A DNA stretch of 16,284 nucleotides from Oscillospiraceae bacterium (GTDB lineage: Bacteria > Bacillota > Clostridia > Oscillospirales > QAMX01). Position numbers and translations under genes: made by a program. Below, one piece after another: positions 7,604 to 13,961 of this stretch. Each line of letters starts with the position of its first letter. The first letter of the stretch is position 1. The notes beneath the pieces are model-generated. The model worked only from the letters and a program-made list of their open reading frames with translations, did not search any database and was not told where the DNA came from. The stretch is from positions 1-16,284 of the forward strand of contig CACYBP010000006.1 in assembly GCA_902772625.1 (NCBI GenBank), read 5' to 3'.

Positions 7604-8795
7604 TCTTTTCAATCCTTTCGATCAGCTCCAGGCACATACGCGTGTTGTGATAGGGACAGATCCACATGGAAGCGCGGTCATCAGACGCGACCGGCGTCAG
7701 ATCTTCACGGAGATGCGGATAGTATCCGCCTTTTTCATGATCCCAGAAATACCGGTCGATCCTTTCGAGGATCTCCTTCGCCGTCGTAAGGTATCTTTCG
7801 TCTCCCGTGATCTGCCAGGCGTTGAACGAAGCGACGACCGCTTCGTTCTGCTCCCACCAGGAATAGTTCTTCTTCATCTCTCCCGTACGCGGATCGAACT
7901 CACTTCGGAGAAGCCCTTTTTCGGAAAGCCCTTCGTCCAGAGAAGCCTTCGTCATCCTGACCGCAAGCTCCTTTGCCTTCCGGATCGAATCCGGATCGCC
8001 AAGCACCTCTGCGGCTTCCAGAAGCAGCCAGGATCCCTCGATATCATGCCCGAAGGACGCGCGCTTGTCCGTCGGATTCCACGACCGGTCGAAATACTGA
8101 TAGAAATGCATGGTATCCCGATCGAGGATCCTTGAGCAGAAAAGCCGGAAGAGCGATTCAAGACGCGCCCTCGCCTCTTCGTTTTCCGGGGCGATGCGCA
8201 CGAAGGACGTCACAGCCTCGATGGCGTGCAGCGACGTATTCATGGTCTTGACCTGCGACGGGTTTTCGCTGCAGCCCAAGCGGCTTTCCGGATCCCATTT
8301 CCCTTCCGGATCCAGGACCTCGAAGTATCCGCCGGACTCCGGATCCCTGGCTTTGTCCTCTAAAAAACGGAACTGCTCTTCGGCGGCTTTCCGGGCTTCC
8401 TCGCTCCCCAGGTCCCTTGCCGCGGCAGACAGGGCATAAAGCGCGAAGGTATTCGCGTACGTCATTTTTTCCGGCTGCGTCGGTCTTCCTTCCGGAGAGA
8501 TCTCTCTCCAGTAACCGCCCCTCGGGTCGGAAAAGGCATGACGGAAGAATCCCTCATATCTGACCGCCGCTTTGCGGTATTCTTCTCTTTTCAGGACACG
8601 GGAAGCTTCCGAAAGAGTCCAAAGGATCCTCGCTCCCAGGATCAGTCCTCTGTTCTTTTCGGGATGCGGAAGGTTGTTTCCGTCGACGGTCCCGTGAAAT
8701 CCTTCAGGCAATATATCGTATCTGAGCCACCAGGCAAGGATCCTTTCGGAAAGGCTCTCCGCCTTCTCTCTGATCGCGCGGCACGTATCCTGCAT
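7590..8795 (-). CDS. Cellobiose 2-epimerase / N-acylglucosamine 2-epimerase family protein
   Basis: This 401-residue cytosolic (alpha/alpha)6-barrel enzyme epimerises reducing-end sugars at C2 (cellobiose to glucosyl-mannose, or GlcNAc to ManNAc, depending on subfamily). Its motifs fit the cellobiose 2-epimerase branch: KTMNTSLHAIEA (His190), SFGHDIEGSWLL (His250), NYSWWEQNEAV (about 311-320) and ICPYHNTRMCLEL (His383). His250 and His383 correspond by context and spacing to the two catalytic histidines of that family. Length is close to the usual 390-410. The likely start is the ATG at 8795, eight bases after AGGAG; a GTG at 8804 and an ATG at 8801 overlap or crowd that site. It is first in a two-gene leftward operon with the beta-helix gene and has its own promoter at 8818-8846. 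Mannobiose or other disaccharides are possible alternative substrates. Confidence 0.88.
   Translation of the reverse strand: MQDTCRAIREKAESLSERILAWWLRYDILPEGFHGTVDGNNLPHPEKNRGLILGARILWTLSEASRVLKREEYRKAAVRYEGFFRHAFSDPRGGYWREISPEGRPTQPEKMTYANTFALYALSAAARDLGSEEARKAAEEQFRFLEDKARDPESGGYFEVLDPEGKWDPESRLGCSENPSQVKTMNTSLHAIEAVTSFVRIAPENEEARARLESLFRLFCSRILDRDTMHFYQYFDRSWNPTDKRASFGHDIEGSWLLLEAAEVLGDPDSIRKAKELAVRMTKASLDEGLSEKGLLRSEFDPRTGEMKKNYSWWEQNEAVVASFNAWQITGDERYLTTAKEILERIDRYFWDHEKGGYYPHLREDLTPVASDDRASMWICPYHNTRMCLELIERIEKNALC
7613..7618 (-). promoter_or_regulatory. Ribosome binding site deciding the start at 7603
   Basis: On the - strand AAAGGA lies inside the end of the epimerase gene, nine bases before the ATG at 7603. 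The TTG at 7612 would be only about one base from it. Confidence 0.6.
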
Positions 8796-8803
8796 ATCCA
8801 TCA

Positions 8804-8808
8804 CTCCT
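8804..8808 (-). promoter_or_regulatory. Ribosome binding site deciding the start at 8795
   Basis: AGGAG on the - strand, preceded by A residues, is spaced eight bases from the ATG at 8795. The upstream in-frame GTG (8804) overlaps it and the ATG at 8801 is only two bases away. Confidence 0.7.
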
Positions 8809-8817
8809 TTTTTCTTC

Positions 8818-8846
8818 AGTATAGCAGAAGGGATTCTTTTTGAAAA
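8818..8846 (-). promoter_or_regulatory. Promoter for the epimerase/beta-helix operon
   Basis: On the - strand the -10 is TATACT (8823-8818), preceded by TGC and so an extended -10 element. A weak -35 TTTTCA (8846-8841) stands 17 bases upstream. The predicted start near 8811 gives a very short leader that holds the ribosome site. Confidence 0.65.
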
Positions 8847-8848
8847 GA
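8835..8848. promoter_or_regulatory. Palindromic operator candidate in the divergent promoter region
   Basis: TCTTTT-TG-AAAAGA is a 6+2+6 inverted repeat covering the -35 of the leftward promoter. It lies about 60 bases upstream of the rightward -35. Its position suits a repressor or activator site for the sugar genes; no regulator gene is in the window. AT-rich composition makes chance possible. Confidence 0.35.
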
Positions 8849-8908
8849 GGAAAACCCGCGCCGTCGGGACTTTTTTCCGGAAGGAGCGTCAAAACCGCCG
8901 CCTCGCGA

Positions 8909-8937
8909 TTGATTTTTTCCGCCGGTTCCTGTATACT
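8909..8937 (+). promoter_or_regulatory. Promoter for the rightward DraG/FMN/GH140 operon
   Basis: TTGATT (8909-8914), a 17-base spacer and TATACT (8932-8937) make a near-consensus sigma-A promoter. The predicted start near 8944 leaves a leader of about 25 bases before the ATG at 8969. It uses the same -35 hexamer as the promoter at 2853. Confidence 0.8.
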
Positions 8938-8956
8938 GGTCGTGAAAGAATCAGAA

Positions 8957-8961
8957 GGGAG
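8957..8961 (+). promoter_or_regulatory. Ribosome binding site deciding the start at 8969
   Basis: GGGAG lies seven bases before the ATG at 8969. The ATG at 8963 is only one base away, and the open frame's first ATG at 8840 lies upstream of the promoter. Confidence 0.7.
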
Positions 8962-8968
8962 AATGCTT

Positions 8969-10330
8969 ATGTCTTTTCGCGATTTTCAGGATCTTTCCTT
9001 TGCCCATCCCTGGGAGCTTTACGGAGAAGGGATCTCCACCGAATTCCAGCAGACTCTGGAAGAAGGCCGCGACGTGGAAAAATACCGCGCCGAGGTCGAA
9101 CGCATCGCCGCCCTTCCCCGCGGAAGAGAAAAGGAAGAGGCCGCCGATCGCCTTTTCAGCGTTTTTTATAACGCCCCCATGCGGAAGGATTACCCCTATC
9201 GGGAGCCTTCGGATCTTTCTTCGATCCGCGCTCTGCGTCCCGGGAACCGGCCGGTTTTTCAAAAGCCCGCCATGGATGATTCTCTCCGGGACAAGATCAC
9301 CGGCGCGTGGCTCGGGAGAGTCTGCGGCTGCCTTCTCGGAAAGCCCGTGGAGGGCATGCGTCAGGCCGAGATCCTTCGCATCGCGCGCGACGAGGGGAAT
9401 TATCCCCTGAAGGATTACTTCGGGAGCAATCCCGAAGCCCTGAAGGCCGCGGGGCATTCAGAGGCCACCCTGGACCGGCTTGCCTACTGCCACCGCCGCG
9501 GCTTTATGCCGCCCGATGACGACACCAACTACACCGTGATGGACGCGGTCAAGCTGATCGACGTTTACGGCCGGGATTTCACCCCGGACGACGTGGCGCG
9601 GGTGTGGCTGGAGACCCAGCCGGTGACCGCCTACTGCACCGCAGAGCGGGTGGCCATCCGGAACTTTGTCGCCAGCATCAAGCCTCCCCTTTCCGCCGTC
9701 TATAAGAATCCCTTCCGGGAATGGATCGGCGCGCAGATCCGCGGCGACTATTTCGGATATATCAATCCCGGCGATCCCGAGACCGCGGCCGATATGGCCT
9801 TCCGGGACGCCTCGATCTCCCACGTGAAAAACGGGATCTACGGGGAAATGCTCTTCTCGGCCGCCATCGCCGCGGCCGCCGTGGAATCCGATCCCGAAAA
9901 GATCCTCCGGGCGGGTCTCGGGGAAATTCCGGCGAAATGCCGCCTTGCCGAGGACGTGGAGACCGTGATCTCCTGGTTCCATGCGGGCGTCACGGCCGGG
10001 GACGCCGTGAAAAGGATCCGCACCCGCTGGGACGAGGCGAATCCCCATCACTGGTGCCACACCGACTCCAACGCCATGATCGTCGCCGCCGCTCTGCTTT
10101 ACGGCGGCATGGACTACGGAAAGAGCATCACCATGGCGGTGGAGGCCGGGTTCGATACCGACTGCAACGGCGCCACCGTCGGTTCCGTCATCGGCATGGC
10201 CATGGGCAAGGACGCTGTCGGCGAGGTGTGGACCTCCGCCATCAACGACACGGTAGACACCACCATCATCGGCTGCGGCATGTTCCGGATCAAAGATCTT
10301 GTCGACCTCACCGTGAAGCACGTCGGCTGA
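8969..10330 (+). CDS. ADP-ribosylglycohydrolase (DraG/ARH) family protein
   Basis: This is a 453-residue cytosolic protein. Residues 1-105 form a mostly helical N-terminal extension; the DraG/ARH fold follows. The first motif GAWLGRVCGCLLGKPVEGM (112-130) keeps the metal-linked Glu (128) but has Cys where most members have the Asp of 'GD'. The second motif PPDDDTNYT holds Asp183-185 and Thr186. The third, GFDTDCNGATVGS, holds Asp396 and Asp398, with Cys399 replacing the Thr found in ARH3. So the di-metal site is largely preserved. Classic members remove ADP-ribose from proteins; members beside sugar genes, as here, may hydrolyse other ribosyl or furanosyl glycosides (inference). It is the first gene after the promoter at 8909-8937, 32 bases before the FMN enzyme. 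Confidence 0.87.
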   Translation: MSFRDFQDLSFAHPWELYGEGISTEFQQTLEEGRDVEKYRAEVERIAALPRGREKEEAADRLFSVFYNAPMRKDYPYREPSDLSSIRALRPGNRPVFQKPAMDDSLRDKITGAWLGRVCGCLLGKPVEGMRQAEILRIARDEGNYPLKDYFGSNPEALKAAGHSEATLDRLAYCHRRGFMPPDDDTNYTVMDAVKLIDVYGRDFTPDDVARVWLETQPVTAYCTAERVAIRNFVASIKPPLSAVYKNPFREWIGAQIRGDYFGYINPGDPETAADMAFRDASISHVKNGIYGEMLFSAAIAAAAVESDPEKILRAGLGEIPAKCRLAEDVETVISWFHAGVTAGDAVKRIRTRWDEANPHHWCHTDSNAMIVAAALLYGGMDYGKSITMAVEAGFDTDCNGATVGSVIGMAMGKDAVGEVWTSAINDTVDTTIIGCGMFRIKDLVDLTVKHVG

Positions 10331-10362
10331 CTCCGGCCGCGTCTTCCAGAAAGGATGCAGAA

Positions 10363-11274
10363 ATGAAAGACTTCAATCCCGCAGACGCCAACCTCCTCAC
10401 CCGCCGCGCCTTCGACGAGATCCAGATCGAGGAGCGCCTGATCTCCTCCGGTATCCCGACTCTGGATATCAAGCTTTTCGGCAAGACCTTTCGCACTCCG
10501 ATCATGACGCCCGCCTTTTCCCATCTCCCGGTTTACGGTGAGGGACGGCCGAACGGTCTGGTGGAATACGCCCGGGTCGCCAAAGCCCTCGGCGCGGTGA
10601 ACTGGATCGGCATGTGTGAAAACGAAGCGTATCAGGAGGTCGCCTCGGTGGGCGCCGAAACCGTCCGCATCATCAAGCCCTACGCCGATCTGGATAAGAT
10701 CCGGGATCAGATCCGCTTTGCCGAGGAGCAAGGCGCTTTCGCCGTGGGGATCGATATCGACCACAGCTTCTCCGGCGACGGGAAAGCAGATCTCGTGGTC
10801 GGCGAGACCATGACCTGCCTTTCCGCGGAACAGATCGCGGACTTCGTCTCCTCCACCTCTCTGCCCTTCATCCTGAAGGGTGTGCTTTCCGCCCGTGACG
10901 CCCGGCTCGCCCTGGACGCGGGATGCCGCGGGATCGTCGTCAGTCATCACCACGGAAGGCTTCCCTACGCCGTCGCGCCGATCACGGTGCTCCCGGCCAT
11001 CAAAAAAGAGGTGGGAGACGGCCTGAAGCTCTTCGTGGACTGCTCGGTGGACCGCGGAGCCGACGCCTTCAAAGCACTGGCGCTGGGCGCCGACGCGGTG
11101 TCGGTGGGAAGAGCCATGTGGCCGGCGCTCCAGGAGGGCGGCGAAAAGGGTCTCACTGACTTTATCGAAAAGATGAACGGCGAGCTCCGCATGTGTCTGG
11201 CCTTCACGGCCTGCCGCAAGCCCTCCGACGCGGAGCCCTCCATGCTCTGGAAAAACGGCGTTCAGATGGGCTGA
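10363..11274 (+). CDS. FMN-dependent alpha-hydroxyacid dehydrogenase-like TIM-barrel protein, short form
   Basis: This 303-residue cytosolic protein resembles lactate oxidase and glycolate oxidase (usually 350-390 residues). The FMN-site lysine is in FILKGVLSARDA (Lys172). The active-site motif, SNHGGRQLD in classic members, reads SHHHGRLPY (194-202), retaining His196 and Arg199 but changing the neighbours. The phosphate-binding end is DCSVDRGADAFKALALGADAVSVGR (split: DCSVDRGADAF, 226-236; KALALGADAVSVGR, 237-250). Shortening is at the N-terminus and between barrel strands. The start ATG has AGGA seven bases before. A frame open from 9721 extends upstream, but that part overlaps the DraG gene and is a shadow. 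It would oxidise an alpha-hydroxyacid or use FMN for another purpose; the substrate is unknown. It is flanked by DraG-like and GH140-like genes in one operon. Confidence 0.82.
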   Translation: MKDFNPADANLLTRRAFDEIQIEERLISSGIPTLDIKLFGKTFRTPIMTPAFSHLPVYGEGRPNGLVEYARVAKALGAVNWIGMCENEAYQEVASVGAETVRIIKPYADLDKIRDQIRFAEEQGAFAVGIDIDHSFSGDGKADLVVGETMTCLSAEQIADFVSSTSLPFILKGVLSARDARLALDAGCRGIVVSHHHGRLPYAVAPITVLPAIKKEVGDGLKLFVDCSVDRGADAFKALALGADAVSVGRAMWPALQEGGEKGLTDFIEKMNGELRMCLAFTACRKPSDAEPSMLWKNGVQMG

Positions 11275-11300
11275 CGCCGGGTGGAAGAAAGGAGATCGCC

Positions 11301-12584
11301 ATGAAGCTTCTTCGCGTTTCATCCGACAAACGGCATCTTGTGACCGAGGACGGAAAGCCGTTCTATTTTCTCGGCGACACGGCGTGGGAGCTTTTCCACG
11401 CTCTGGACCGGGACGAAGCCCTTTCCTATCTCCGCACCCGCAAAGAGCAGGGCTTCAACATGATCCAGGCGGTGGTGCTTGCCGAGCTGGACGGCCTCCG
11501 GACGCCCAACGCCTACGGCAGAACGCCGCTGCTTCAAGATGAGAGCGGCGCGTTTGACCCGGAAAAGCCCGATCTCACGGGCGAGTATTCCTATTTCGAT
11601 CACGTGGAATATATCGTCTCCGAGGCCGAAAAGCTCGGGCTCTATATCGGCATGCTTCCCACCTGGGGCGACAAATGGAACAAGCTCTGGGGCGTCGGTC
11701 CCGAGATCTTCACCCCGGAAAACGCTTATTCCTACGGAAAATGGCTGGCCGGAAGGTTTTCGCACCACTCAAACCTCCTCTGGATTCTCGGAGGAGACCG
11801 CCCGCTGACCGAAGAGCGGCATTTCCGGATCATCGACGCCATGGCCGAAGGCCTGAAGGCCGGAGACGGCGGAAAATTCCTTATGACCCTGCATCCCACC
11901 GGATCCCGTTCCTCCGCCGAGGTGCTCGCAGGAAGAGCGTGGATCGATTTTCACATGAACCAGTCGGGGCACGGCTTCCCCACCAAGCCCTGCTACGAGC
12001 TTCTGGCCGAAGCGCTCGCCGCCGATCCCGATAAGCCCGCCATGGACGGAGAACCCTGCTACGAGGATCACGCCGTCAATTTCAAAGAGGAAAACGGCTA
12101 TTTTGACGCGGTGGACGTCCGGCTTGCCGCCTGGCGGAATCTCCTGTCCGGCGCCTGCGGCAACACCTACGGCCATTCCAGCGTGTGGTGCATGCGAAGG
12201 GATCCCACTCCTTACTGGCCGAACACCTGGGAGACGGCCCTGCGCCGGCCCGGCGCCGAGCTGCTTCGGGTCTACCGCGATTTCATCCGTGCGCACGATC
12301 TTTCCTCCTTCCGCCCCATCGGCAACGCCGTGAAGGGAAACGCGCACGACGCGAATTACGTGGCGGCCGCGGTCTCCGGAGACTCTGCCTGGCTCTATAT
12401 CCCCTGCGGCGCGCCGGTGGAGATCGAGCTTTCCGCTCTTCCCTTCACACCGGAAAAAATGCGGCTTTTCGAGCCGACTCTCGGCACTCTTTCCGAACCC
12501 ATGCCCTTTCCCGAAGACAGAAGGATCGTCTTTCCCGCGCGGGGTGCGGGACGCGGGATGGATTATCTTCTGGAGCTTACTTAA
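11301..12584 (+). CDS. GH140/DUF4038 family glycoside hydrolase (apiosidase-like)
   Basis: This 427-residue protein has no signal peptide. The N-terminal TIM barrel begins with FYFLGDTAWELFHAL (21-35), then GFNMIQAVVLAELDG, LPTWGDKWNKLWGVGPEIF (119-137) and WILGGDR (Asp166). It continues through HMNQSGHG and MDGEPCYEDH (Glu251) to SGACGNTYGH (283-291). This order and wording match DUF4038/GH140. In the Bacteroides apiosidase acting on rhamnogalacturonan-II, an Asp and a Glu are catalytic; Asp166 and Glu251 are the likely counterparts. The C-terminal 340-427 looks like the small beta-sandwich ('collagen-binding 2') domain that usually follows. AAGGAGA lies eight bases before the ATG. It is 26 bases after the FMN gene. 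A retained cytosolic form suggests action on imported short glycosides; apiose as substrate is only a family-based guess. Confidence 0.87.
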   Translation: MKLLRVSSDKRHLVTEDGKPFYFLGDTAWELFHALDRDEALSYLRTRKEQGFNMIQAVVLAELDGLRTPNAYGRTPLLQDESGAFDPEKPDLTGEYSYFDHVEYIVSEAEKLGLYIGMLPTWGDKWNKLWGVGPEIFTPENAYSYGKWLAGRFSHHSNLLWILGGDRPLTEERHFRIIDAMAEGLKAGDGGKFLMTLHPTGSRSSAEVLAGRAWIDFHMNQSGHGFPTKPCYELLAEALAADPDKPAMDGEPCYEDHAVNFKEENGYFDAVDVRLAAWRNLLSGACGNTYGHSSVWCMRRDPTPYWPNTWETALRRPGAELLRVYRDFIRAHDLSSFRPIGNAVKGNAHDANYVAAAVSGDSAWLYIPCGAPVEIELSALPFTPEKMRLFEPTLGTLSEPMPFPEDRRIVFPARGAGRGMDYLLELT

Positions 12585-12623
12585 TCTCACCGGTTCCGCC
12601 GGAACGAATCGAGGCCACTATTC

Positions 12624-13907
12624 ATGGAACACTTATTTGATTTCATTTCCTCTTCTCCCACTGCTTTTCACGCCTCAGCGCATATCGCGTCGCTTCTTGA
12701 CGAAAACGGCTTCCGCCGCCTGGAGGAAGGCACTTCCTGGCAGCTGGACGGTGGGAAGGGATACTACGTCGTGCGGAATTCCTCTTCTCTGATCGCCTTC
12801 CGGATGCCCGGCACGGCTCTTCCGCCCGAAAGCGTGATGATCGCCGCGGCGCATCTGGATTCCCCGGCCTTCAAGATCAAGGAAAACGCCGTGCTCTCCG
12901 GCCCCGGCGCGTATCTGCGTCTTTCCACCGAGAAATACGGCGGCATGATCTTTTCGTCGTGGTTCGACCGTCCGCTCTCGGTGGCGGGGCGCGTGATGAT
13001 CCGGAAAGAGAAGGGCGTGCGCACGTCTCTTGTGGATCTTCGGGAGCCCGTCGCCCTGATTCCCCACGTGGCGATCCACATGAACCGCTCGGTCAACGAC
13101 GGGTATTCTTATAACCCCGCGGTGGATCTGCTCCCTCTCTGGGGGATCGGAGAAAACGCGAAGGATTTCAGGGCCGCCGTCGCCGAAAACGCCGGGTGTG
13201 CGCCCGATGAGATTCTTTCCACCGATCTCTTCCTCTATAATCCCATGAAGGGATACGCCTGGAACGGACTGATATCGGCGCCGAGACTCGACGATCTGGA
13301 ATGCGCCTACGCCGTGCTTTCGGGCTTTTGGGCCCAGGGCTTTGCGAAAGCGCTGCCGGTGGCCTGCTTCTTTGACAACGAGGAGGTGGGAAGCCAGACC
13401 AAGCAGGGCGCCGCCTCTCCCTTCCTTCTGGACGTGCTCTCCCGGATCACCGGGGCGCTCGGGGTCGATCTTCGGACGCTGCTCGCCTCAGGGATGATGC
13501 TTTCCTGCGACAACGCCCACGGGATCCATCCGAACCATCCGGAGTATTCCGACAAGAACCACACCGTGACCCTGAACGGCGGGATCGTCGTCAAATACAA
13601 CGCCAACCAGAAATACACCTCCGACGCGGTCTCCGCGGCGCTTTTCCGGCTGATCTGCGAGGAGGAGGGCGTTCCGGTGCAGCTTTACGCCAACCGCGCC
13701 GACATTGCGGGCGGCTCCACCCTGGGGAACATCTCCACGACCCAGGTAGCCCTGAACACGGTGGATATCGGACTTGCGCAGCTGGCGATGCACTCGGCCT
13801 TCGAAACCGCCGGGGAAAGGGATCCGGAGTACATGATCCGCGCCTTGACCCGCTTCTTCGGGACCGGTCTTCACGCCGACGGAAACGGCGCTTACTCTCT
13901 CTTCTGA
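12624..13907 (+). CDS. M18 family metalloaminopeptidase (aspartyl aminopeptidase type)
   Basis: This 427-residue cytosolic di-zinc aminopeptidase has the normal length for M18. Expected ligands and catalytic residues are all visible: AAHLDSP (His77, Asp79), RLDDLE (Asp223), DNEEVGSQT (Glu253, Glu254), SCDNAHG (Asp296) and AMHSAFE (His390). It removes N-terminal, often acidic, residues from peptides. The ATG follows GAGG with nine bases spacing. It starts 39 bases after the GH140 gene, with only a small inverted repeat (GTTCC/GGAAC, 12593-12605) between them, and ends at a strong terminator, so it is probably co-transcribed with the sugar genes. It may be a housekeeping gene placed there by chance. 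Confidence 0.93.
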   Translation: MEHLFDFISSSPTAFHASAHIASLLDENGFRRLEEGTSWQLDGGKGYYVVRNSSSLIAFRMPGTALPPESVMIAAAHLDSPAFKIKENAVLSGPGAYLRLSTEKYGGMIFSSWFDRPLSVAGRVMIRKEKGVRTSLVDLREPVALIPHVAIHMNRSVNDGYSYNPAVDLLPLWGIGENAKDFRAAVAENAGCAPDEILSTDLFLYNPMKGYAWNGLISAPRLDDLECAYAVLSGFWAQGFAKALPVACFFDNEEVGSQTKQGAASPFLLDVLSRITGALGVDLRTLLASGMMLSCDNAHGIHPNHPEYSDKNHTVTLNGGIVVKYNANQKYTSDAVSAALFRLICEEEGVPVQLYANRADIAGGSTLGNISTTQVALNTVDIGLAQLAMHSAFETAGERDPEYMIRALTRFFGTGLHADGNGAYSLF

Positions 13908-13922
13908 AAAAACGAAGGAAGA

Positions 13923-13953
13923 CGGCCGGGGATCGATCCCCGGCCGCTTTTTT
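13923..13953. terminator. Strong bidirectional terminator
   Basis: A 9-bp stem (CGGCCGGGG, 13923-13931, with CCCCGGCCG, 13938-13946) encloses ATCGAT; the whole repeat is a perfect palindrome. On + it is followed by C and a T tract (13948-13953). On - it is followed by TCTTCCTTCGTTTTTT. It separates the M18 gene (+) from the anti-sigma gene (-), which converge here. Confidence 0.92.
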
Positions 13954-13961
13954 GCGGGAAG

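Noticed and set aside
9721..10362. N-terminal extension of the FMN enzyme frame
   Set aside because: The frame is open but overlaps the DraG gene in another frame. The translated part is Arg/His-rich nonsense, and a good ribosome site precedes the ATG at 10363.
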